The notes below the pieces were generated by a model. It ran no database searches. It worked only from the letters and a program-made list of their open reading frames with translations, and had not been told where the DNA came from. Of a stretch of DNA of 64,000 bases, positions 35,997 to 44,649 are shown in pieces. Both the position numbers and the translations under genes were made by a program. The stretch is taken from positions 1 to 64,000 of the forward strand of contig JADKDR010000004.1 of assembly GCA_016714535.1 (NCBI GenBank). The letters are read 5' to 3'. Position 1 is the first letter of the stretch. Each line of letters opens with the position of its first letter. The stretch is from Bacteroidota bacterium (GTDB lineage Bacteria > Bacteroidota > Bacteroidia > AKYH767-A > OLB10).

Positions 35997-36209
35997 GCTA
36001 TTTAAGCCCTAATTGCCGTAAAGTAAGTCGTCTATCAGGCCTGTATCATTCATCTTTATCCAAATGTAAAATTGCCATCTATACTAAAAAACAAGTTTCG
36101 TTTTTTGTGGAACAGTTTGTTGTATATTTGAAGAGCACTTTTACGAGTGACTTTAGGTTGTATAATTAAGTTCGCTTAGCTGTACAACCGCTTATGTTAA
36201 ATGGATTAA

Positions 36210-37214
36210 ATGAAAAAACAATTTTTATTTTTTATACTGTTAGTACTTATCCTAAAGGTAAATGCGCAACTATTACCTGCAAACCTCAATTGCACTGATT
36301 CGAAAATATGGTTAAAGACCAATTATTACAATGGCATACATCAAACACTGGGCTATTCGCTTGCCCGAAAAAAAATGTATGCTTATATCGATAATCATAA
36401 TGACTCGGTAGAGTGCGTGTATTCTGGCTTTAAGGTTTATAATGCGTATGGCAACGAAATTACTTTTCCGGCTCCGGTAAATACTGAGCACTCGGTGCCA
36501 CAAAGTTTTTTTAGTAGTATGGATCCTATGCTTAGCGACATTCATCATTTGTTTCCATCATACGATTTATGGAACACCGACCGCGGCAGCAATCCTTTTA
36601 TGGATATACCTGACAACAATACTGTTAAATGGGTAATCAACAATTACTCGCAAAGCAATATACCAAGTAATAATATTGATGGCTACAGCGAATACCGACC
36701 AACAGATTACGAACCTCGCGAATCACACAAAGGCGATTTAGCGCGAGCACTAGCATATTTTTATACCATGTATCCATCGGTTGGGCCTTTAACTGATGTA
36801 ATTAGCCTCAATACAATGTTGCAATGGAATACGCAGGACCCTCCCAATCAAGACGAAATTGACCGCAACAATGCCATTGCATTTTATCAGGGAAATCGAA
36901 ATCCATATATTGATTATCCATCGTGGATGATTCAGGCATTTGTTTGTAATATTTCGATAGCCGATGTTGATTTAGCAAGTAATTGGTCTGTTTATCCCAA
37001 CCCTGCAAAAGATATACTCTTTGTAAAAAATGAATTGGCTTTTACACAAGGAATTATTTCGGTTTATAGCATGTCGGGCACACTGGTTTATTCGCAAAAA
37101 ACAGATGATACAACCACTCAACTAGATATTAGCAAATTGAATGGTGGAGTGTACATCCTGCAGTACAATGCAGGCACCTTTATGTTTCAGCGAAAAATTG
37201 TTGTTATCAGATAA
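36210..37214 (+). CDS. Secreted endonuclease I with T9SS sorting tail
   Basis: 334 residues with a signal peptide ending near VNAQ. The endonuclease I fold is at about residues 25-235: NTEHSVPQSFF, then DIHHLFPSYDLWNTDRGSNPF, with the HH and N residues of the metal-binding beta-beta-alpha site, and HKGDLARALAYFYTMYP. The last ~75 residues (WSVYPNPAKDILFV...GGVYILQYN) form a T9SS type A sorting domain. It should degrade extracellular DNA or RNA for nutrients or during biofilm turnover. Confidence 0.9.
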   Translation: MKKQFLFFILLVLILKVNAQLLPANLNCTDSKIWLKTNYYNGIHQTLGYSLARKKMYAYIDNHNDSVECVYSGFKVYNAYGNEITFPAPVNTEHSVPQSFFSSMDPMLSDIHHLFPSYDLWNTDRGSNPFMDIPDNNTVKWVINNYSQSNIPSNNIDGYSEYRPTDYEPRESHKGDLARALAYFYTMYPSVGPLTDVISLNTMLQWNTQDPPNQDEIDRNNAIAFYQGNRNPYIDYPSWMIQAFVCNISIADVDLASNWSVYPNPAKDILFVKNELAFTQGIISVYSMSGTLVYSQKTDDTTTQLDISKLNGGVYILQYNAGTFMFQRKIVVIR

Positions 37215-37508
37215 GCTTGCCAGGCAAAAATTATCGCTCTCTTTTGCAGATATTTATTTGTTACAAACATCATCTAAACTCCAAAAAAAATCTGGCAATA
37301 ACTATTTCCGCTATTGATACTAAAACCCCAATGATCATGCATAAAATGTGCTTCTGTTCATATTAATAAAACACGGTGGGTTTGCACATATTGCTTGCTA
37401 AGCTAAAAATTAATTTCGTACGTTACTACGGATATAACATTAAAAAAATACTTGGTATAGGGTGATAGTTAATATTCATCGTCTGCGTTTTTAAAAAAAA
37501 ACAATTGT

Positions 37509-38288
37509 ATGTTAGAAAATTTACCACCGTACCTATACGTAGTATTTGGAATTACAACCCTGGCAACGTTGCTTCTTTTCATTTGGGCAATTAAAAATTC
37601 TGCAATTGACAACATTCGAAAAAAATCAACCCTACTGTTTTCTATATTAATAATTTGGCTGGCAATTCAAGCGGCCCTCAGCATAAGCAACTTTTACAAC
37701 GCTGATACCAACACACTGCCGCCAAAAATAGTATTAACAGGCATACTACCTGCCATAGCAAGCATAGTGCTATTGTTTGCCACCTCCAGAGGGAGGCAAT
37801 TTATTGATAGCTTACCACTAAAACATCTAACGTATATCAACACCGTTAGAGTTCCGGTTGAACTAGTTTTATATTGGCTTTATTTAAATAAATCTATCCC
37901 TGTACTGATGACATTTGAAGGACGAAACTTTGACATACTTGCCGGTATTACTGCACCTGTAATAGCATACTTTGGTTTTACAAAGCAGGTAATTGGTCGC
38001 AAGGTAATTATAGGCTGGAACATCGTTTGTTTGGGACTTCTACTTAATATTGTAGTAAGTGCATTTTTTTCTGCTCCTTCTCCATTACAACAACTTGCAT
38101 TTGACCAACCCAATATTGCAATACTAAATTTTCCTTTTAGCTGGCTACCAACATTTATAGTTCCTATTGTGTTGCTCGTTCACCTTGCATCGTTACTACA
38201 ATTGCTAAAACCGTTTAATAAAAGCTCGGGGCCTGAAAAAAAAATTTTCAGGTTATCCATTATCTTCTGCAAACCACTCGGAATATGA
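37509..38288 (+). CDS. Hypothetical membrane protein, about seven helices
   Basis: 259 residues, not recognised. Hydrophobic segments: LYVVFGITTLATLLLFIWAI, LFSILIIWLAIQAALSI, VLTGILPAIASIVLLFA, then four more ending FIVPIVLLVHLASLLQLL. No catalytic motif is visible. The 3' end overlaps the convergent pterin synthase gene by 36 bases, so the last residues may not be conserved. The start is ATG 37509. The 294 bp before it (37215-37508) hold nothing recognisable. Confidence 0.6.
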   Translation: MLENLPPYLYVVFGITTLATLLLFIWAIKNSAIDNIRKKSTLLFSILIIWLAIQAALSISNFYNADTNTLPPKIVLTGILPAIASIVLLFATSRGRQFIDSLPLKHLTYINTVRVPVELVLYWLYLNKSIPVLMTFEGRNFDILAGITAPVIAYFGFTKQVIGRKVIIGWNIVCLGLLLNIVVSAFFSAPSPLQQLAFDQPNIAILNFPFSWLPTFIVPIVLLVHLASLLQLLKPFNKSSGPEKKIFRLSIIFCKPLGI

Positions 38289-38708
38289 AGTTGGGGTTTC
38301 TTCAAGTTTCATGTAAATAAGTTGCAGGTTGTCGGGAATTAAAGGTGTCAACACGTTATTAAAATGCAAAAGAAGATTTTCGCAAGTAGGTTGTTTTTCG
38401 AGGAAGATTATTTTTTCAAATTCACTTTTCAGAAGTTCGTCCATCGTGCTATGAGGCGAATTTTTGTTTAGCACCAATGCATGATCAAAGTGTGCCAGAA
38501 TATTTTCAAAAACGATTTTCTTTATTTGACTAAAGTCAACTACCATTCCTAATTTGGGATGATAAGCCTCATCTAATGGATAACCCTTAACCGTAACCGT
38601 TAATCGGTAGGTATGCCCATGGATGTTTTTGCATGGCCCATCATAGCCATACAATGCGTGGGCTACATCCATTAAAAAAACTTTGCTTACCCGCACTAAT
38701 TGCTTCAT
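38253..38708 (-). CDS. 6-pyruvoyl-tetrahydropterin / 6-carboxytetrahydropterin synthase family
   Basis: 151 residues. Zinc ligands and catalytic residues: AHALYGYDGPCKNIHGHTY (His, catalytic Cys, HGH), FDHALVLN (Asp-His) and the late glutamate in YMKLEETPTSYSEWF. QueD makes the queuosine precursor; PTPS makes tetrahydropterin cofactor. It lies 27 bases after paaC on the same strand, at the end of an operon for aromatic amino acid breakdown, which favours a pterin-cofactor role for phenylalanine hydroxylase, but the family alone cannot decide. It is longer than E. coli QueD (about 120 residues). Confidence 0.85.
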   Translation of the reverse strand: MKQLVRVSKVFLMDVAHALYGYDGPCKNIHGHTYRLTVTVKGYPLDEAYHPKLGMVVDFSQIKKIVFENILAHFDHALVLNKNSPHSTMDELLKSEFEKIIFLEKQPTCENLLLHFNNVLTPLIPDNLQLIYMKLEETPTSYSEWFAEDNG

Positions 38709-38735
38709 ACGTTTTGAATATTATGACCAAAAAAA

Positions 38736-39494
38736 TTACCATTGCGCTCCGGGATAAGCGCGTTGGAGGTATTGCATTTCGCACAGCAAATGGCCAAGAT
38801 GCTCGGTATGTACACCATTGTAGCCTCCTCCAATCTTATTAATCACATCAGGAATTTTTAAATCAGCTTCTGCAATCAATGCGTTAACATCGCTTTCCCA
38901 ATGCGGATATAATTGCTCGTGACTAATACCTAAGCCCAAATCGACCAATTGCATATCGGTTTCATTCATGGCAAACATATCGTCTTTGTATCGCCACAAT
39001 TGATTCAGTGCAAATTGTGTGCGTGTGTTGCTTTCTTCGGTACCCATGCCAAGTCTCATTATCCAATCGCGGCTATGACGAATGTGATAGTTTGTTTCTT
39101 TCACGGCTTTGGCTGCAAATCCCTGTAGCATAAGATTGTTACTGTTGCACAAGTGATGATACAAATGCCTGGCAAAAACCGAAAACAAAAATTGCCTTAC
39201 CATAGTAAAAGCAAAGTCGCCATTAGGTTGCTCCACCATGAGGCAATTGTAATACATGCGTTCGCTTCTTAAAAAGGCAAGTTCATCGGCAGAGGTTTCT
39301 TTTGCGCTTAATGTTACAGCATATTCATAAAGCATCTCTGCCTGACCAAGTAAATCCAACGAAATATTTGTTAATGCCAGATCTTCTTCCAAAAAAGGGC
39401 CGCGACTGCACCAAGCTGCCAGGCGCTGCGATAAGATCATGTTGTTGTCGGCAAGCCTGAGCGAATAATTATATAAAGCATGGTTAACATTCAT
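38736..39494 (-). CDS. paaC: Phenylacetyl-CoA epoxidase structural subunit PaaC
   Basis: 252 residues from ATG 39492-39494 (MNVNHALYNYSLRLADNNM); the longer frame overlaps paaB and is rejected. LDLLGQAEMLYEYA, MVEQPNGDFAFTMVRQFLFS, KAVKETNYHIRHSRDWIMRLG and the tail HTEHLGHLLCEMQYLQRAYPGA are typical of PaaC. PaaC binds catalytic PaaA and supports it in the ring 1,2-epoxidation of phenylacetyl-CoA. It starts 4 bases after the paaB stop. PaaE (reductase) and PaaD are not in the window. Confidence 0.93.
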   Translation of the reverse strand: MNVNHALYNYSLRLADNNMILSQRLAAWCSRGPFLEEDLALTNISLDLLGQAEMLYEYAVTLSAKETSADELAFLRSERMYYNCLMVEQPNGDFAFTMVRQFLFSVFARHLYHHLCNSNNLMLQGFAAKAVKETNYHIRHSRDWIMRLGMGTEESNTRTQFALNQLWRYKDDMFAMNETDMQLVDLGLGISHEQLYPHWESDVNALIAEADLKIPDVINKIGGGYNGVHTEHLGHLLCEMQYLQRAYPGAQW

Positions 39495-39498
39495 TGCA

Positions 39499-39792
39499 TT
39501 AAAGGTTTTTGGTGCCTTGTGGCATTTTATAAAAATTTGGTGTTCGATAAATCTTATCGGCTGCAGGATCAAAAAATTCCTGCTCCATATCCGGAGTTGT
39601 AGCTGCAATACAGTCGGTAGGTACTACCCACAAACTGCGGCCTTCGCTTCTGCGTGTATAAATATCGCGAGCATTTTGCAATGCCATGTTTTTATCCGAT
39701 GCATGTACACTGCCTTGATGCTCAAATGGGCTTCCGCTTTTTACTTGTAAAAAAACTTCCCATTGTGGCAGTTGATCAACTTTGTGTTCCAT
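39499..39792 (-). CDS. paaB: Phenylacetyl-CoA epoxidase subunit PaaB
   Basis: 97 residues. WEVFLQVKSGSPFEHQGSVHASDKNMALQNARDIYTRR is the family core, and SLWVVPTDCI follows. It is a small bridging subunit of the PaaABCE mono-oxygenase. Twelve bases separate it from paaA and four from paaC, so they are clearly co-transcribed. Confidence 0.95.
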   Translation of the reverse strand: MEHKVDQLPQWEVFLQVKSGSPFEHQGSVHASDKNMALQNARDIYTRRSEGRSLWVVPTDCIAATTPDMEQEFFDPAADKIYRTPNFYKMPQGTKNL

Positions 39793-39804
39793 TATTTTAT
39801 TAGT

Positions 39805-40746
39805 TTAACTGATGTTGATTTTTGTTGATTTTTTTTGTTCGTATTTCATTGCTGCTTCTCGTACCCACGCGGCTTCGTTGTGATATTTTATATGATGTGC
39901 TATGCGTTGTTCATTGCATGGACCATTCCCCTTTATCACACTGTTAAATTCGTCCCAGTTAAGTTCGCTAGTTTGCCAATGCATGGTCTCCTTATTATAA
40001 GTAAGCATTTTATCAGGAATGGAAAGTCCAATATGATGTGCCTGCTCCACCGTGCGATCAATAAAACGTTGCCTCAACTTATCGTTACTTTCAACTTTTA
40101 CTTTCCAACGCATCGACTCCTGCGTATGTGGCGAATCGCTATCGTGGGGGCCAAACATCATGAGCGAAGGCGCCCACCAACGATTCATGGCATCCTGTGC
40201 CATTTCCTTTTGGTCTGAGGTGCCATTCATCATCCGTGCCATGATCTCATACCCTTGCCGCTGATGAAACCCCTCTTCTTTGCAAATACGTACCATAGCG
40301 CGTGCGTAAGGCCCATACGAACTTTTAGCAAGCATGGTTTGATTCACTATAGCAGCACCGTCAACCAGCCAGCCAATAGCGCCTATGTCGGCCCAAGTGA
40401 GTGTTGGGTAGTTGAATATGCTTGAATATTTTGCTTTGCCTTCATGCAACATCTGTATCAAGCTTGAGCGGTCAATGCCAAATGTTTCGGCAGCCGAATA
40501 CAGATACAATCCATGTCCTGCCTCGTCCTGAATTTTTGCAAGCAGTATTTTTTTTGCGCGCAAGGTAGGGGCACGCAACACCCAATTACCTTCGGGCTGC
40601 ATGCCTATCACTTCGGAGTGTGCATGTTGCGACATTTGTCTCAACAAAGTTTTACGGTATCCTTCTGGCATCCAGTCGCGAGGTTCAATTTTTTCTCCAG
40701 CATCTATGCGCTCCTGGAATTTTTTTTCCAATTCACTTTCGTTCAT
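39805..40746 (-). CDS. paaA: Phenylacetyl-CoA epoxidase catalytic subunit PaaA
   Basis: 313 residues, ferritin-like di-iron fold. KIQDEAGHGLYLYSAAE (E-x-x-H) and CKEEGFHQRQGYE (E-x-x-H) are iron-ligand pairs; PEGNWVLRAPTLRAKKILLAK precedes the first. It uses O2 and reducing equivalents to epoxidise phenylacetyl-CoA. It starts 14 bases after the hppD stop. Joining phenylacetate genes directly to tyrosine-catabolic genes makes a combined aromatic operon. Confidence 0.95.
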   Translation of the reverse strand: MNESELEKKFQERIDAGEKIEPRDWMPEGYRKTLLRQMSQHAHSEVIGMQPEGNWVLRAPTLRAKKILLAKIQDEAGHGLYLYSAAETFGIDRSSLIQMLHEGKAKYSSIFNYPTLTWADIGAIGWLVDGAAIVNQTMLAKSSYGPYARAMVRICKEEGFHQRQGYEIMARMMNGTSDQKEMAQDAMNRWWAPSLMMFGPHDSDSPHTQESMRWKVKVESNDKLRQRFIDRTVEQAHHIGLSIPDKMLTYNKETMHWQTSELNWDEFNSVIKGNGPCNEQRIAHHIKYHNEAAWVREAAMKYEQKKSTKINIS

Positions 40747-40760
40747 CCTTTTTGTTTGCT

Positions 40761-41921
40761 TTATAATGTTCCCCTTCGTGCCTGCTCTGCCTCAATACTT
40801 TCAAACAATGCTTTAAAGTTGCCCTTGCCAAAACTCTTGGCCCCTTTGCGTTGTATGATTTCGAAAAACAGCGTTGGTCTGTCTTCAACCGGCTTGGTAA
40901 ATATTTGCAACAGGTATCCTTCTTCATCGCGATCAACCATTATGCCCCACTTCTTCAACTCTTCCATATCTTCTTCTATTATTCCTACACGATCGCGCAC
41001 CGTATCGTAGTAAGAACCGGGTACGTACAAAAACTCAACACCACGTTTACGAATTTCCGAAATAGTAAACACTATATCATCTGTAGCAACTGCAATATGC
41101 TGGCATCCTGCTCCATTGTAAAAATCAAGATACTCTTCTACCTGCGATTTTTTCTTTCCATGAGCGGGCTCATTTATTGGGAATTTGATGTAACCATTGC
41201 CATTGGTCATCACCTTACTCATTAATGCTGTGTACTCGGTCGAAATATCTTTATCATCAAAAGTTACCAGATTAAAAAAGCCCATCACCTCAGCATAAAA
41301 TTTACTCCATATATTCATTCCTCCTAACTCAACATTGCCTACCATGTGATCTATATATTTTAAGCCTGTTGGTGCAGGATGGTACTCCGAATTCCAACTT
41401 TCGAAACCGGGAAGAAAAACACCTTTATAATTTTTTCGTTCAATAAATAAATGAACTGTATCTCCATACGTATGTATTCCCGAACGTTTTATTTCTCCAT
41501 CTTTATCTGTTAAGGTTTCCGGATTTAAATAAGGTTTGGCACCACGCTTTGTAGTTTGCTCAAAAGCATCGTAGGCATCATCTACCCAAAGTGCAATTAC
41601 TCTTACACCATCGCCATGCTTCTGTATATGTTCGGCTACATCGCCATCTTTTACCAGTGGAGTAGTAAGTACCAATCTTATTTTTCCTTGTTGCAACACG
41701 TAGGAGGTGCGGTCGCGAACACCTGTTTCGAGGCCCGCGTATGCAAGGTCCTGAAACCCGAAAGCTGTCTTATAAAAGTGTGCTGCCTGCTTGGCATTGC
41801 CAACATAGAACTCCACATAGTCTGTTCCTAATAAGGGAAGAAAATCCTGAGCACCCTCAAATATTTTTTTTGTTTCAGAGTAATTGAAATTTTTTACTGC
41901 GGTTAAATCCTCGGTTATCAT
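40761..41921 (-). CDS. hppD: 4-hydroxyphenylpyruvate dioxygenase
   Basis: 386 residues, two vicinal-oxygen-chelate halves. LGTDYVEFYVGNAKQAAHFY starts the first; the catalytic half has YIDHMVGNVELGGMNIWSKFY (first Fe ligand His), CQHIAVATDDI (second His) and the C-terminal LFFEIIQRKGAKSFGKGNFKALFE (Glu ligand). It converts 4-hydroxyphenylpyruvate to homogentisate with O2. It lies 113 bp downstream of hmgA on the same strand. Confidence 0.96.
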   Translation of the reverse strand: MITEDLTAVKNFNYSETKKIFEGAQDFLPLLGTDYVEFYVGNAKQAAHFYKTAFGFQDLAYAGLETGVRDRTSYVLQQGKIRLVLTTPLVKDGDVAEHIQKHGDGVRVIALWVDDAYDAFEQTTKRGAKPYLNPETLTDKDGEIKRSGIHTYGDTVHLFIERKNYKGVFLPGFESWNSEYHPAPTGLKYIDHMVGNVELGGMNIWSKFYAEVMGFFNLVTFDDKDISTEYTALMSKVMTNGNGYIKFPINEPAHGKKKSQVEEYLDFYNGAGCQHIAVATDDIVFTISEIRKRGVEFLYVPGSYYDTVRDRVGIIEEDMEELKKWGIMVDRDEEGYLLQIFTKPVEDRPTLFFEIIQRKGAKSFGKGNFKALFESIEAEQARRGTL

Positions 41922-42034
41922 TTTTTATTGAGTATTATTTTTTTAATTAAATACGAATTACCTTTTATTAGATTGACAAGAGTGGTTACTTTAAAAAGTC
42001 ATCAACACTATTTAGTTTCTTACTTATGTTTAAT

Positions 42035-43225
42035 TTATAAGATTGCTGATTCGATTTTATGATGTGTGCCGGTAAGCCATGACTTGTAATAATCTTTGTT
42101 TTCAATTAGGAGTGCCTGATCGGTTACCATAACCGGATTAAACGGATCAATCATTACAGCAAGTTCATTGGTTTCCTTTTTTCCTATACTACGTTCTATT
42201 GCTCCGGGGTGCGGCCCGTGTGGTATACCACCGGGGTGTAAAGTGATTTGTCCTTTCTCGATATTATTGCGACTCATAAAATCGCCATCAACATAATACA
42301 ACAACTCATCGCTGTCGATATTACTGTGATGATATGGAGCAGGTATCGCTTGTGGATGATAATCGTACAAGCGTGGCACAAAAGAACAAACTACAAAGTT
42401 TTTTGCCTGAAATTGTTGATGCACAGGAGGTGGCATATGTATGCGACCTGTTATTGGTTCAAAATTAAAAATAGACAATGCAAACGGAAACGAATATCCA
42501 TCATAACCAATTACATCAAATGGATGAGTTTCATAAATGTAGGGATAAATAAGACCACGCTTTTTTATATTGATCAGAAAGTCGCCTTTTTCATCATGTG
42601 TTTCGAGTGAGTGAGGTAATTTAAAATCGCGTTCGCAAAAGGGAGAGGTTTCGAGAAACTGACCATACTGATTGCGATAGCGGGATGGTGTTTCTATAGG
42701 CGTATGCGATTCGATAAAGAGGAAAAGATTGTCGGTTGTTTCAAATTGTATTTGATATACTGTGCCACGCGGGATAATAAGATAATCACCATACTCAAAA
42801 TCAACTGTACCGTACATCGATTTCAATTTGCCTTTGCCTCTATGTATAAACAACATCTCATCGGCATCAGCATTTTTAAAAAAATATTCCCCGGTACCTT
42901 GTTGTGGAGCAGCAAGACCAATTTGCAAATCGTTGTTTAAAAAAAGCACCTTGCGGCTATCAAGGTAATCTTCTTCGGGCTCAATGGAAAAGCCCGAAAA
43001 ACTGCGGGCTTGCAAGTTATCTTCAACAATTACATCGGGACGCACGCTGTATGGTTTGCCATGCTCCTTAACCATGGTTGGCGGATGTAGGTGATACACC
43101 AATGATGATACTCCCGAAAATCCTTCGGTTCCAAATAACTCTTCCTGATATAAATTCCCATTGCTTTCTCTGAAAACTACGTGTCGCTTATTCGGAATTT
43201 TTCCTAGGCTATGATAAATTGGCAT
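42035..43225 (-). CDS. hmgA: Homogentisate 1,2-dioxygenase
   Basis: 396 residues. ADEMLFIHRGKGKLKSMYG and GDYLIIPRGTVYQI form the N-terminal cupin; PYHHSNIDSDELLYYVDGDFMSR and HPGGIPHGPHPGAIERS carry the histidine and glutamate iron ligands. It opens the homogentisate ring with O2, the step after HppD. A TGA-N6-TCA site lies 57 bp upstream of its start. It is the first gene of the hmgA-hppD-paaABC-pterin synthase series. Confidence 0.95.
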   Translation of the reverse strand: MPIYHSLGKIPNKRHVVFRESNGNLYQEELFGTEGFSGVSSLVYHLHPPTMVKEHGKPYSVRPDVIVEDNLQARSFSGFSIEPEEDYLDSRKVLFLNNDLQIGLAAPQQGTGEYFFKNADADEMLFIHRGKGKLKSMYGTVDFEYGDYLIIPRGTVYQIQFETTDNLFLFIESHTPIETPSRYRNQYGQFLETSPFCERDFKLPHSLETHDEKGDFLINIKKRGLIYPYIYETHPFDVIGYDGYSFPFALSIFNFEPITGRIHMPPPVHQQFQAKNFVVCSFVPRLYDYHPQAIPAPYHHSNIDSDELLYYVDGDFMSRNNIEKGQITLHPGGIPHGPHPGAIERSIGKKETNELAVMIDPFNPVMVTDQALLIENKDYYKSWLTGTHHKIESAIL

Positions 43226-43281
43226 GGCTTTATTGTCTTAAAATTTTGTTCAAAATAATAAAACATAAATGCCTAAAAAAA

Positions 43282-43293
43282 TGACTTAAATCA
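43282..43293. promoter_or_regulatory. TGACTTAAATCA palindrome (Crp/Fnr-type site) upstream of hmgA
   Basis: TGA-N6-TCA, close to TGACTTTTATCA at three other places. It is centred about 62 bp before the hmgA start in the 255-bp gap between the aromatic operon and the cbb3 cluster. Control of O2-consuming dioxygenases by a redox regulator is plausible. The rest of 43226-43480 shows no gene. Confidence 0.45.
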
Positions 43294-43480
43294 TGAATCA
43301 GAAATTATTATTTTATCTTTTCGAAATGCGCATTTATTGCCTCAAGAACTCAATTTCTTGAACGATGCAAAAACCCTTTCACAAGTTTTTTTATATTCCT
43401 GGTGCACACTAAAAAAAGAAGTTAAACTAATTTAATACGAAACGATTTAAAAATGGCGTGCGTATTTACAGCCGTAATAG

Positions 43481-44200
43481 TTAGTGAGGAATGAAGCAAT
43501 TGATTGCTTCATACAAGTTCGAAGAATTGGCAGAAAGATTTTCGGGTATAGAAACAAAAGCACCACGTACTACTAACAACAAAGCTAATATTGCCATTGC
43601 AATGGGCGACACACGTGCATATATCTTACGAAATCTGGTGCCGGCAAAATTCGATAGCAACGAAAAAGTCATCATTACAGGAAAAGTTCCTAATCCAAAA
43701 AACAACATGAATAGCGATGCACCGCCTACCGAACCGGAAGCGGTGGCACCTGCTGCCGCAGCATATACAAAGCCACATGGCAAGAGGCCATTCAACGTTC
43801 CAATAAAAAACAGGGAGAGCATTGTTTTCTTTGTAAATAACATTTTAAGGGGTACACGCATAGGAGCGGTTAGCTTTTGCGACAAGCGATAGAAAAATAA
43901 TTTCCCCTTAGTAGTAAAGGAAATTAGCAACGTTACAAGAATTGTTAATCCAGCTATCATACTTAATTCTCGTTGAAATCCTTGTAACGATATAGCTAGT
44001 CCTAAGAAACCGGCCATCACTCCTATCAGAATGTAAGTGCCAACTCTACCAAGGTTGTAAATGAGCCTACCGGCAATCAGGTTTATAGTTGATCGGTTAT
44101 CAACTGGCAACATAATGGCAATGGGACCACACATACCTGCGCAATGGAAACTGCTTAGCAGACCAAGTGTAAATGCAGATATGTACCAGGTCATAATCAT
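43481..44200 (-). CDS. TauE/SafE-like membrane protein of the cbb3 cluster
   Basis: 239 residues, six or so helices. The start, LGLLSSFHCAGMCGPIAIMLP, with His-Cys-x-x-Met-Cys, is typical of the sulfite exporter TauE/SafE-like proteins found at the end of cbb3 oxidase operons, where a copper-related role is suspected. FIGTLNGLLPCGFVYAAAAGA gives a second conserved GLxPCG motif. It starts 1 base after the ccoH stop. Confidence 0.8.
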   Translation of the reverse strand: MIMTWYISAFTLGLLSSFHCAGMCGPIAIMLPVDNRSTINLIAGRLIYNLGRVGTYILIGVMAGFLGLAISLQGFQRELSMIAGLTILVTLLISFTTKGKLFFYRLSQKLTAPMRVPLKMLFTKKTMLSLFFIGTLNGLLPCGFVYAAAAGATASGSVGGASLFMLFFGLGTFPVMMTFSLLSNFAGTRFRKIYARVSPIAMAILALLLVVRGAFVSIPENLSANSSNLYEAINCFIPH

Positions 44201-44201
44201 C

Positions 44202-44642
44202 TTAACGAAGATGGATACTGCTTTCGTTGGAACATGCTCCTAAAGCTGTGTTCCAGGTGGCGCGTAGTTTCCAAAATCCTCTTGGCTTACCTTGCATAGG
44301 AATTTGAATGGTAGAATTTGGTTCCAACTTAACAGGAACAACAAAATCAGATTTTGCATTATCGGGTTTGTAAAAAGAAACTTGTCCTTCCACTTTTTCA
44401 TGTGAAGTGGAAATTACCTCAACCACATTTTTATCATAATTCAATTTCAACTGCAGGCCTTCGGCCTGGTTCAATGCATTGACACGTGCATTAATACGCT
44501 CCTGATAGTTGACAGCATCCTTATAATAATCGGTAGATACCAAATCGTAAGTTTGCTGTGATGCTTTTACAGCAAATAAAATCATAACTGTTACAAACGT
44601 CAGGTAAGTAAATGTAATGCCGTGCCCCCAATTCAGTTTCAT
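44202..44642 (-). CDS. ccoH: FixH/CcoH-like cbb3 oxidase assembly protein
   Basis: 146 residues from ATG 44640-44642 (MKLNWGHGITFTYLTFVTVM); the longer frame overlaps ccoG. One N-terminal membrane helix is followed by a periplasmic beta domain with STDYYKDAVNYQERINA, a conserved FixH stretch, and GFWKLRATW. It helps oxidase maturation, probably with the copper pump CcoI. It lies 7 bases after ccoG. Confidence 0.85.
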   Translation of the reverse strand: MKLNWGHGITFTYLTFVTVMILFAVKASQQTYDLVSTDYYKDAVNYQERINARVNALNQAEGLQLKLNYDKNVVEVISTSHEKVEGQVSFYKPDNAKSDFVVPVKLEPNSTIQIPMQGKPRGFWKLRATWNTALGACSNESSIHLR

Positions 44643-44649
44643 TTTATTC

